Assembly: GCA_905211615.1 (NCBI GenBank)
Contig: CAJMBB010000032.1
Location: 1 to 15,842 of the forward strand
DNA length: 15,842 nt
Direction of reading: 5' to 3'
DNA from: an uncultured Collinsella sp.
Lineage (GTDB): Bacteria; Actinomycetota; Coriobacteriia; Coriobacteriales; Coriobacteriaceae
Part shown: one piece after another, positions 5,804 through 12,313 of the stretch
How the letters are laid out: every line of letters starts with the position of its first letter
Numbering within the stretch: the stretch's first letter is position 1
Notes under the pieces: generated by a model
Told to the model about the DNA's origin: nothing
Seen by the model: only the letters and a program-made list of their open reading frames with translations
Database searches by the model: none
Made by a program: the position numbers and the translations under genes

Positions 5804-7150
5804 ATGGGGGAATTCGTGCTGCGGCCCAAAACGCTCGAAGGGGACATTCCATGCTTAGACAGTCCTGAGCTCGCACGAAAGCGCCAGAAGGCACTTTCGG
5901 CTCGTGCGGAACTGCGCGCGGAACATCTCCTCCGAGCGGAGCCGAACCTCGAAACCCCGGTCGAAACGCAGGCTGACGGAGCGCCGCTTTTCCGCATAAG
6001 CGACCTGTCGGCGGGCTACGACAAGAAGGTCGTAGTCGAAGGCGTCGATCTGGAGGTTCGCGCGGGCGACGTCGTGGCGCTCATCGGGCCGAACGGCTCG
6101 GGCAAGTCGACCATCTTGAAAACCATCACACGCCATCTTGCACCGCTTGCCGGCGCGGTCGAGCTCGACGGGCGGGAGATTTCCCGATGGAAGACGGCGG
6201 AGTTCGCAAGGAACCTTGCCGTTATGCTGACAGATCGCCCCCGGACCGAGCTCCTCACCTGCCGCGATATCGTAGAGGCGGGAAGGCATCCCTACACCGG
6301 GCGAATGGGCACACTCTCGCCCGACGACCATAGTCGGGTCGATGAGGCCATGAAAACCGCACATGTGGAAGAGCTCGCCGAGCGCGACTTCATGCAGATA
6401 AGCGACGGGCAACGCCAACGCGTCATGCTCGCACGCGCCATCGCGCAGGATCCGCGTGTGCTCGTGCTCGACGAGCCCACGTCGTATCTCGATATCCGCT
6501 ACCAGATCGACCTGCTGCGAATACTTCGCCACCTTGCGAAATCGCGGAATGTGGCTGTCATCATGTCCATCCACGAACTCGAGCTCGCGCAGAAAAGCGC
6601 CGACAAGGTGATTTGCGTGAAGGACGGCCGGGTCTTCCGCGCCGGCGCACCCGAGGACATATTCACGCGCGAGACGATTGGCGAGCTCTACGGCCTTCAA
6701 CATGGCACCTACAACGAGCGCTTCGGCAGCGTGGAAATTGGGCGCCCGCACGGCGATGCGCACACGTTCGTCATCGCCGGCGCAGGTACGGGGTCGGCTG
6801 TGTTTCGCCAGCTCATCCGGCAGGGCAAGGCGTTCTACGCGGGCGTTCTGCACGAAGGGGACATCGACTGCGAGCTCGCGCGCGACCTGGCGACGGAATG
6901 CGTGGCCGAGCGCGCCTTCGAGCCGATCGGGGATAAAACCATAGCCCGCGCCAAAGAGCTCCTCGTCCACTGCGCGCTCCTTATCGTGTGCCCCGCCGCC
7001 TTCGGCACCATAAACGCCCGCAACGCAGAGCTCGTCGAGTTCGCACGCTCGCATGGTATCGAGGTCATGCGAGCGTGCGAAGGCGCATCGGAGGATTCCC
7101 AATTGGATACGCCTAGGCGCGGTCCAAGAAATCGTCCGCACACCCTTTAG
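5804..7150 (+). CDS. ABC importer ATPase with extended N-terminus and extra C-terminal domain
   Basis: This is the energising subunit of the metal-chelate/corrinoid importer. At 448 residues it is much longer than the usual ~260. Residues about 62-300 are the ABC domain: Walker A GPNGSGKST (95-103), signature ISDGQRQRVMLARA (199-212, the SDGQ form common in FecE/BtuD-type ATPases), Walker B VLVLDEPTSYLD (219-230) and switch histidine in SIHELE (His257). Residues 1-61 are an unusual extension. Codons 19-38 coincide with a structured repeat copy (5860-5915), and no alternative in-frame start lies between it and the ABC core. Residues about 320-420 form a second domain starting HTFVIAGAGTGSAVFRQL, with FYAGVLHEGDIDCELAR, AERAFEPIGD and GTINARN. 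It looks Rossmann-like, with a glycine-rich loop, and recalls C-terminal domains of some clostridial importer ATPases. Its function is unknown to me. The last ~28 residues look unstructured. Confidence 0.92.
   Translation: MGEFVLRPKTLEGDIPCLDSPELARKRQKALSARAELRAEHLLRAEPNLETPVETQADGAPLFRISDLSAGYDKKVVVEGVDLEVRAGDVVALIGPNGSGKSTILKTITRHLAPLAGAVELDGREISRWKTAEFARNLAVMLTDRPRTELLTCRDIVEAGRHPYTGRMGTLSPDDHSRVDEAMKTAHVEELAERDFMQISDGQRQRVMLARAIAQDPRVLVLDEPTSYLDIRYQIDLLRILRHLAKSRNVAVIMSIHELELAQKSADKVICVKDGRVFRAGAPEDIFTRETIGELYGLQHGTYNERFGSVEIGRPHGDAHTFVIAGAGTGSAVFRQLIRQGKAFYAGVLHEGDIDCELARDLATECVAERAFEPIGDKTIARAKELLVHCALLIVCPAAFGTINARNAELVEFARSHGIEVMRACEGASEDSQLDTPRRGPRNRPHTL
5860..5915 (+). repeat. Structured dispersed repeat, copy 1 (inside the ATPase gene)
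   Basis: This stretch shares ACAGTCCTG, CTCGCACGAA and TTCGGCTCGTGCGGAACT, in the same order and spacing, with 15611-15667. It folds as GCACGAAAG paired with CTTTCG plus TGC, leaving a five-base GCTCG bulge, as in the other copy. The central stem bases differ between the copies but remain mostly paired. It is read in frame as part of the N-terminal extension of the ATPase. Confidence 0.65.
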
Positions 7151-7166
7151 GTTTTTAAAAGACCTA
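7148..7166. terminator. Weak inverted repeat after the ATPase gene, possible terminator
   Basis: TAGGT-TTTTAAAA-ACCTA-like symmetry overlaps and follows the ATPase stop codon, with two mismatches. It is AT-rich with a short stem and no clear T-run, so it is at best a weak bidirectional stop between this operon and the convergent tetR-type gene. Confidence 0.25.
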
Positions 7167-7211
7167 TTCAGTCCCTATTTCACCGCAACTCAGGGGAGGT
7201 AAGGGCATGTG

Positions 7212-7823
7212 CTATTCGAAACGAGATTCCAAACTCGAAAGGCCGCTCAACGTCAGATTATTAGCAACCTCCGAGACGCGCTCGATAGGAACCGAGCCGT
7301 CAGACAGTGCCCACGTGCGATAGATACCGATAATGCCCGACAGCAAAAACGCCAGATAGTAGTCGAACATCTCGTCCTTGAGACCTTGGGGCAGCAGATC
7401 GCGCTCGGCAATCTCGTGTTCGAGCGGCGCACGAAGACGAGCCATAAAATCATCGAGCGGAATGTTCTCGATCAGCTGACGATTGAGCACCAAGTTGTTG
7501 CACAGTGCCTCGTTAACGGTTTTAAAGAAGGTCGCCGCCGCGCCAAGAGCGCGCTCGTTGGTGTCGCCGTCCATGGAAGCAAGCGTTTTCTCGACCGAGT
7601 CGACAATCATCTCCACCACATCGACGGCAATGGCATCGAGCAGGCCGTCAACCGTACCAAAGTGAACGTAAAAGGTCTTGCGGTCGACATTGGCCTCGCG
7701 CGCGATGGCACTCACCGTAATGTCTGCCAGCGGCTTTTCCATGAGCAGGCGCTCGAAAGCCGAAAGGATGGCATTACGGCTGCGAACGATGCGACGATCA
7801 AGACGCGGTTTGCTGGTTGCCAT
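7212..7823 (-). CDS. TetR/AcrR-family transcriptional regulator
   Basis: A 203-residue one-component repressor-type protein. Residues about 14-60 are the TetR DNA-binding domain: RSRNAILSAFERLLMEKPLADI, the helix-turn-helix VSAIAREANVDRKTFYVHFG (37-56), and the following helix. The rest is helical with an aromatic/hydrophobic C-terminal half (FDYYLAFLLSGIIGIYRTWA) typical of the ligand and dimer region; the ligand cannot be read from sequence. I chose ATG 7823-7821 (MATSKPRLDRR) because GAAGGGA lies at proper spacing upstream; an ATG nine codons earlier lacks this. It is transcribed on its own, 116 bases after the flippase-like gene and convergent with the importer operon. An inverted repeat at 7867-7890 upstream is a candidate site for autoregulation. 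It is not obviously linked in function to the importer. Confidence 0.93.
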   Translation of the reverse strand: MATSKPRLDRRIVRSRNAILSAFERLLMEKPLADITVSAIAREANVDRKTFYVHFGTVDGLLDAIAVDVVEMIVDSVEKTLASMDGDTNERALGAAATFFKTVNEALCNNLVLNRQLIENIPLDDFMARLRAPLEHEIAERDLLPQGLKDEMFDYYLAFLLSGIIGIYRTWALSDGSVPIERVSEVANNLTLSGLSSLESRFE

Positions 7824-7866
7824 GGGCGTGTCCCTTCGATATGCGAGCATTCATCAACAGATGAGA

Positions 7867-7890
7867 GATAATCTACGTAAGAGGATTATC
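7867..7890. promoter_or_regulatory. Candidate operator of the TetR-family regulator
   Basis: A perfect 7-bp inverted repeat, GATAATC (7867-7873) and GATTATC (7884-7890), with a 10-bp spacer containing TACGTA, lies 44 bases upstream of the tetR-type start. On the leftward strand one arm contains GATAAT, which could serve as a -10 element, although I see no matching -35. Size and position fit an autoregulatory TetR operator; binding is inferred. Confidence 0.5.
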
Positions 7891-7939
7891 CCCCATACAG
7901 CACAAATATGCCCCGCATCATGAAGAACGCACGACTGTC

Positions 7940-9247
7940 CTACTGCGACTTAGGGTGCTTCTTCTTATTGAGTGCCGACGGAGATACGCGAATACCATCG
8001 CCTGTCTGGCGCACATAGGCTTTATGAGCGGGCTTAGCGGCACCAGAAGCCTTCTGAGCGTGCTTCTTGGGATCAACGGTAACAGCATTCGTGGGGTGCG
8101 GCTTAGTGGGCGCAGAGGGCGTCTGAGACGTGCGGCCGAGTTTGCGCATCACGCGATCCCAGCGCGCATGGATGCTCTCGTTGTGGGCGCTCTTAAGGCC
8201 CAGCAGGGGCGCAGCCAAAATGGTCGGCGCAATAAACGTAATGAGGCGCCACAGCAGATAGCCGGCGGTCGAAGCCGACCCAAAGAAATGACCTAGGAAC
8301 AGCGCGAAGCCACCCTCAGCGCCACCAGTTCCACCGGGCAAGGGGACCGCAGAGCTCAGAAGCTGGACAAAGGCGCTCGCGGCCATGACCGAGAAAAAGT
8401 CGACCTCGTGGTGGCCAAAGGCAAGCATCAGGAAATACGGCACCAGATAGAAAAACGCGAGCTGCAGCATGGTGATAAACACGGTGAGCAGCATGGAAGA
8501 AAAATGTCCGGCCGAAAGCTTGAACTTCTCGGAGAAGGAGTAGATCTCGCCGTCGACAAACGTGCGCCATCCCTCGATCTTAGTGGCCGAGACACCTATG
8601 CGCTCGAGCCAATTGATGATGCAATGGGCGACGCGCGTGACGGTCTTAGGCATGAGCGCGACGGCGAAGATGCCCAGCAAGATGCAGCAGTGCCCACCAA
8701 AGCTAAAGACGCACAGCAGCGTCATGTCGCCATAGCGCTCGGCAAAAAACGGCATACGAGCAAGCAGTAGGATAGCGCCCCAGGCAACGAGGCCAAACTG
8801 ATACACGATAAAGCGCGTGAACTGCGTGGCTCCGGCCTCGCCGACATTTTGGCCCGCCTTGGTCAGGCGGTAGATTTGGGCGGGAGTCGAGCCCATCATC
8901 ATAGGCGTAAGGTTGCCAAAGAAGATGCCACTTGCCTCGACCGAGATCAGGTCGCGGATGCCGACGGGCGAATAAGGGTCGAGCCAGACGGCGATCGCAT
9001 AGGCCACAATGCCAAAGAACAGATACATGAACATGCAGAGACACGCGACAACGAGCCATGGCGCCTGGACACTCGACATAGCGGCCCAGAACTGCCCCAT
9101 CTGCCCGGTTACCACCAGATAGACGATATAACCCACCAGCACGGCGCCGATAAAGATGGCGCCGCGGCGTGCGCTCTTATTGTCATCTCCGCCCGAGGCC
9201 TCAACCTCGACCTGGGGCTTAGACGTATGCTGAGAGGACTCCGTCAT
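7940..9247 (-). CDS. Lysylphosphatidylglycerol synthase TM-domain / flippase-like membrane protein
   Basis: A 435-residue integral membrane protein. A polar N-terminus (1-28) is followed by about eight hydrophobic segments between residues 29 and 350. FGNLTPMMMGSTPAQIYRLTKAG (110-132) and PLPGGTGGAEGGFALF (302-317) match the conserved blocks of the LPG_synthase_TM family (UPF0104, flippase-like domain). The catalytic transferase domain of full-length MprF is absent, so a lipid or glycolipid translocation role is more likely than lysyl transfer; the substrate is unknown. The C-terminus (about 355-435) is a polar Lys/His/Pro/Ala-rich cytosolic-type tail that I do not recognise. ATG 9247-9245 is chosen for its clear AGAAGGAGT; an in-frame start 22 codons upstream has none. 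It is isolated from the upstream tRNA by a strong terminator. No clear terminator is seen after it. Confidence 0.9.
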   Translation of the reverse strand: MTESSQHTSKPQVEVEASGGDDNKSARRGAIFIGAVLVGYIVYLVVTGQMGQFWAAMSSVQAPWLVVACLCMFMYLFFGIVAYAIAVWLDPYSPVGIRDLISVEASGIFFGNLTPMMMGSTPAQIYRLTKAGQNVGEAGATQFTRFIVYQFGLVAWGAILLLARMPFFAERYGDMTLLCVFSFGGHCCILLGIFAVALMPKTVTRVAHCIINWLERIGVSATKIEGWRTFVDGEIYSFSEKFKLSAGHFSSMLLTVFITMLQLAFFYLVPYFLMLAFGHHEVDFFSVMAASAFVQLLSSAVPLPGGTGGAEGGFALFLGHFFGSASTAGYLLWRLITFIAPTILAAPLLGLKSAHNESIHARWDRVMRKLGRTSQTPSAPTKPHPTNAVTVDPKKHAQKASGAAKPAHKAYVRQTGDGIRVSPSALNKKKHPKSQ

Positions 9248-9350
9248 GAGACTCCTTCTAACAGTCAAAATATCTTGGATATTGTACCCGCAAGGAACAT
9301 AAGCAGAACGCAAAGCTCTGGTACAAACGGGAATTGCAGACGGTTGTTTG

Positions 9351-9389
9351 AAAATAAAAAAACCCGGCCTTCCATGGGAAGTCCGGGTA
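9351..9389 (-). terminator. Intrinsic terminator of the tRNA-Glu gene
   Basis: On the leftward strand, ACCCGGACTTCC and GGAAGGCCGGGT pair around a short CAT loop with one mismatch, followed by a run of seven T and further T-rich sequence. It begins ten bases after the tRNA CCA end. Confidence 0.9.
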
Positions 9390-9398
9390 TCAGTTGCG

Positions 9399-9475
9399 TG
9401 GTAGCCCGTACCAGATTCGAACTGGTGATCTCCGCCTTGAGAGGGCGGCGTCCTAAACCGCTAGACGAACGGGCC
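9399..9475 (-). tRNA. tRNA-Glu (anticodon CTC), CCA encoded
   Basis: The leftward strand folds into a full cloverleaf. The acceptor arm is GGCCCGT with ACGGGCT (the first pair is G-U). The anticodon stem CCGCC/GGCGG encloses loop CTCTCAA, so the anticodon is CTC, reading GAG. The T arm ACCAG-TTCGAAT-CTGGT is perfect. The discriminator A is at 9402 and CCA is encoded at 9401-9399. A terminator follows directly, and a promoter-like sequence lies upstream, so it looks like a monocistronic tRNA gene. Confidence 0.96.
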
Positions 9476-9509
9476 ACATGACATCTGCACTGCCGTGCTG
9501 CGAGGAAAT

Positions 9510-9538
9510 ATATTACGGGACATAAAACGTCAGCGCAA
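9510..9538 (-). promoter_or_regulatory. Probable tRNA-Glu promoter
   Basis: Reading leftwards, TTGCGC (9538-9533) is followed after exactly 17 bases by TAATAT (9515-9510), about 35 bases before the mature tRNA 5' end. Each box matches only part of the consensus, so it is plausible but not certain. Confidence 0.45.
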
Positions 9539-9553
9539 GAAGAAATTCCAAAT

Positions 9554-9572
9554 TGCCGAAAAATTGTCGGCA
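9554..9572 (-). terminator. Possible weak terminator after cca
   Basis: TGCCGA and TCGGCA form a 6-bp stem 30 bases after the cca stop on the leftward strand. It is followed by AATTTGGAATTTCTTCTT, which is T-rich but interrupted, so termination here may be partial. Confidence 0.4.
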
Positions 9573-9602
9573 GGTTATGGAACACGCAGGTAAACTGGGT
9601 AG

Positions 9603-10997
9603 CTAATTCAAGTTGAGCTGGACCAAAAGAGCTTCGCGCTCGTTGGGAATGTTGTCTTCGATCACGGCGTCGAGGGCGGCGTTGAGTAGCTGCCCCAGTT
9701 CCGGCCCGGGCTTGACTCCGGCACGGATCAGGTCGCCGCCGTTGATGGCGAGCATCTTGAGCGTATAGGGCTCCCCTGCCTTCAGCAGCTCGTGCGCCAT
9801 CGCGCGCATCTCCTCAATCGTCTCGACGTAATAGAAGCACGACGGGGCCTTGCCGAGCGTATCGGCACGCTTAAGATCCATGAGTTCGTCAATCAGGCGG
9901 GCCGTGTCGACACCCTCGCCCGAAAGCGCGCGCATCATATTGAGCAGGCAGGAGCGCTCGGGGCGCAGCGGCTTGTCGTGATATTTGATGAGCAGGCACA
10001 CGTCGCGCACCAGGTCGTGCGAGAGCGCCAGGCGATCCATAATGACGCGCGCTTTCTTGGCGCCGAGCTCGGGATGACCGTAGAAGTGTCCGCTGCCGGC
10101 GTGATCGACCGTAAAACATTCGGGCTTGGACACATCGTGCAAAAACGCCGCCCACATAAGGCTCGACGAGGGCGCGACGCCGTCGCACAGCGCAAGCTCC
10201 CCTGCCACCGTCAGCACACGGGCGATATGCTCGTAAACGTTAAACGCATGATAGACACTTCGCTGATCAAAGCCGCGACCCGCTGCCAGCTCAGGCACAG
10301 AGGCACAGATGAGCTCGGGGTAGCGCAGCATCGCGTCTCCCCCATGACCGGTCGAAAGAATGCCCTCAAGCTCAATACCCACACGCTCGCGCGCCACGGC
10401 GTCGAGCAGCGGCGCGTACTCGGCAAGCGCTCGCTTAGTCTCGGGCTCAATCATAAAGTCCAGGCGGCAGGCAAAGCGCACCGCACGCAACATGCGCAGG
10501 GCGTCCTCGTTAAAGCGACGCTTGGGATCGCCGACAGCGCGAATCAGCTTGCGCTCCAAGTCACCCTGGCCGTCGTAGCGGTCGACAAGCCCGCGCTCGG
10601 GATGCCATGCCATAGCGTTGACGGTAAAGTCGCGGCGCGCCAGATCGTCCTCGAGCGAGGCGGCACGCTCCACACTCTGGGGATGGCGACCATCGGTGTA
10701 AAAGCCATCCAGACGGTACGTGGTGACCTCGATACGCTCGCAATCGGAAATAGCCGTGATTCCGCCAAATTTAATGCCCGACTCCACGACCGCGATACCA
10801 GCGGCCTCGAGCGCCACCTTGGACTCCTGCCACAGGCCGCTACAGCACATATCAACATCGTGGCTGGGGCAACCCATCAGGGCGTCGCGCACCCAACCGC
10901 CCACGTACCAAGCCTCAAGACCAGCCGCCTCAAGCGCGCGCAGGACGCGCAGGGACGCATCGGACGGTTGAGTACCGTTGAGCGAAACATTGCACAT
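9603..10997 (-). CDS. cca: CCA-adding tRNA nucleotidyltransferase with HD domain
   Basis: Adds or repairs the 3' CCA of tRNAs using CTP and ATP, in the cytosol. The 464-residue protein has a class II nucleotidyltransferase head: WYVGGWVRDALMG (30-42), the metal-binding HDVDM (Asp47, Asp49), and RRDFTVNAMAW (121-131) for base selection. It then has the neck/body motif NEDALRMLRAVRFACRLDF (163-181) and an HD-type domain with AAFLHDVSKPE (283-293; His287-Asp288). The head-plus-HD layout is common in Gram-positive Cca proteins. ATG 10997-10995 is chosen because AGGAGG sits 8 bases upstream; a GTG six codons earlier lies inside that Shine-Dalgarno region. It is upstream of the tRNA-Glu gene on the same strand, which already encodes CCA, so for that tRNA the enzyme would act only in repair. 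No clear promoter recognised. Confidence 0.95.
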   Translation of the reverse strand: MCNVSLNGTQPSDASLRVLRALEAAGLEAWYVGGWVRDALMGCPSHDVDMCCSGLWQESKVALEAAGIAVVESGIKFGGITAISDCERIEVTTYRLDGFYTDGRHPQSVERAASLEDDLARRDFTVNAMAWHPERGLVDRYDGQGDLERKLIRAVGDPKRRFNEDALRMLRAVRFACRLDFMIEPETKRALAEYAPLLDAVARERVGIELEGILSTGHGGDAMLRYPELICASVPELAAGRGFDQRSVYHAFNVYEHIARVLTVAGELALCDGVAPSSSLMWAAFLHDVSKPECFTVDHAGSGHFYGHPELGAKKARVIMDRLALSHDLVRDVCLLIKYHDKPLRPERSCLLNMMRALSGEGVDTARLIDELMDLKRADTLGKAPSCFYYVETIEEMRAMAHELLKAGEPYTLKMLAINGGDLIRAGVKPGPELGQLLNAALDAVIEDNIPNEREALLVQLNLN

Positions 10998-11134
10998 GCC
11001 TATGGCCTCCTGCACTTGTGAGCGTTAATCGATGGTTCTCAAGAAGTCTAACAAGAAACGAGAAAGCGCGCACACGCAATCGCGTCGTCGATTAGATAAA
11101 ACGAGACAGCAGACGCCACATACGTTCAGCGAGC

Positions 11135-11170
11135 AAAAAACACCCGCCTCGGAGATCCAAAGCGGGTGTT
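11135..11170 (-). terminator. Intrinsic terminator of the downstream 1-phosphofructokinase gene
   Basis: Leftward strand: AACACCCGC pairs with GCGGGTGTT around an 18-base loop region, followed by TTTTTT. It starts 23 bases after the kinase stop codon. Confidence 0.9.
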
Positions 11171-11192
11171 CGGCAACGATTTTTCGATGCGG

Positions 11193-12125
11193 TTAGCAGA
11201 CCTGGCGAACCTCGATGTGCTTCTTATATTCGTCCACCTTGGCAAAATCGCCCAGACCGGGGCACTCGACCACGTTGGCGCCGGTGGCCATCGAAAGACG
11301 CAAGGCATCCTCGACTCGCTCGGGGGCGTCGTGCCACACGGACAGGAAGGCGGCCAGCGAGGAATCGCCGGCGCAGACGGTCGACAGCAGCTTGACGTCG
11401 AAGGTGCGGTTGGCAAACCAGATATGCTCGCCGTTGGAGAAGTACGCACCGGCGCCACCGAGGGTCAGCAGCACGTTCTTGGCGCCCTTGGCGTGCAGCT
11501 CGGCCATCGCGCCCTTGACGGACTCGTCGTCGCCACCGCTCACCTTAATGCCAAAGATGTCGAGCAGCTCATCGTCATTGGGCTTGATCAGCAGCGGCTC
11601 CATGGCAATGAGGTCTGCCAGCTGATGGCTCGAGATGTCGAGGACGAACTCGGCCCCCTTGGCCTTGACGCGGCGCAGGACCTCGGCCAAGAAGCCCTCG
11701 GAAGTGTTGGGAGGCAGCGAGCCGCTGATGACTAGGCAGGTCATGTCATCGAGCGAATCGATGAGCTCAAACATCTCCTGCTCGTTGGCCTCGTTGATGG
11801 CGGCACCGGCGTTGACCATGTTGTACTCGGTGTCGGGGCCGGCGTTGAGGAACACATTGACGCGCGTAATGCCGTCGGTCCACACGGGCTTGACGGGCAC
11901 GCCCAGGGCCTCGGCGCCCTTAACGATAAACTCGCCCGAGAAACCGGCGAAAAAGCCCAGGATCGTGGTGTCGACGCCGTAGTGGTCAAGCGTAAACGAG
12001 ACGTTGAGGCCCTTGCCGTTGGGCGTGTAGACGGCGTTGCGGGTACGCGTGACGGTGTTGGCAGCAAGACCGTCGCAGGCGATGTTGTAGTCAATGGCGG
12101 GATTTGCAGTGAGCGTGTAAATCAT
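11193..12125 (-). CDS. 1-phosphofructokinase-family sugar kinase (PfkB fold), second paralog
   Basis: Probably phosphorylates fructose 1-phosphate (or a related hexose phosphate) to the bisphosphate with ATP, feeding glycolysis. The 310-residue protein begins MIYTLTANPAIDY, typical of FruK/LacC enzymes. It continues with NGKGLNVSF (36-44), VISGSLPPN (132-140), LIKPNDDEL (179-187) and TVCAGDSSLAAFL (249-261). Asp254 in the last block is the expected catalytic base. The usual first glycine of the GAGD anion-hole motif is cysteine here. ATG 12125-12123 follows AAAGGAAC; a GTG five codons upstream overlaps that site. It is closely related, block by block, to the next kinase upstream (12314-13246), so a duplication is likely. 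A terminator separates them and its own strong terminator follows. FruK versus tagatose-6-phosphate kinase cannot be settled by eye. Confidence 0.88.
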   Translation of the reverse strand: MIYTLTANPAIDYNIACDGLAANTVTRTRNAVYTPNGKGLNVSFTLDHYGVDTTILGFFAGFSGEFIVKGAEALGVPVKPVWTDGITRVNVFLNAGPDTEYNMVNAGAAINEANEQEMFELIDSLDDMTCLVISGSLPPNTSEGFLAEVLRRVKAKGAEFVLDISSHQLADLIAMEPLLIKPNDDELLDIFGIKVSGGDDESVKGAMAELHAKGAKNVLLTLGGAGAYFSNGEHIWFANRTFDVKLLSTVCAGDSSLAAFLSVWHDAPERVEDALRLSMATGANVVECPGLGDFAKVDEYKKHIEVRQVC

Positions 12126-12253
12126 GAATGTTCCTTTCACGAAGCAACGTGTTAATGAAAGTATATTCCACGCATCGGTAAAAGGCTAGGACAACTCGGT
12201 GAACGGTGTGGAAGCGATGAAGTACGGCGGAACACCTCTCCCCCGTGGCGGAA

Positions 12254-12285
12254 CAAAAAGGCGCCCCAGCCGAAACCGGGGCGCC
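12254..12285 (-). terminator. Intrinsic terminator after the ptsI-linked kinase gene
   Basis: Leftward strand: GGCGCCCC and GGGGCGCC form a perfect 8-bp stem around a 10-base loop, followed by TTTTT. It lies 29 bases after the kinase stop and separates the two kinase transcription units. Confidence 0.92.
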
Positions 12286-12313
12286 ACATGCGCACGAATA
12301 TGTCGCGTTTCGA

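Noticed and set aside
7207..7323. 38-codon rightward frame with a good Shine-Dalgarno
   Set aside because: It is antisense to the 3' end of the TetR-family gene and has no recognisable sequence; kept only as a hint of a junction.
9399..9475. tRNA-Glu as an integration site for a mobile element
   Set aside because: I saw no duplicated tRNA 3' end and no integrase nearby.
9792..11021. Rightward open frame of about 409 codons opposite cca
   Set aside because: Shadow of the cca coding sequence; the translation is Arg/His/Ala-rich without motifs.
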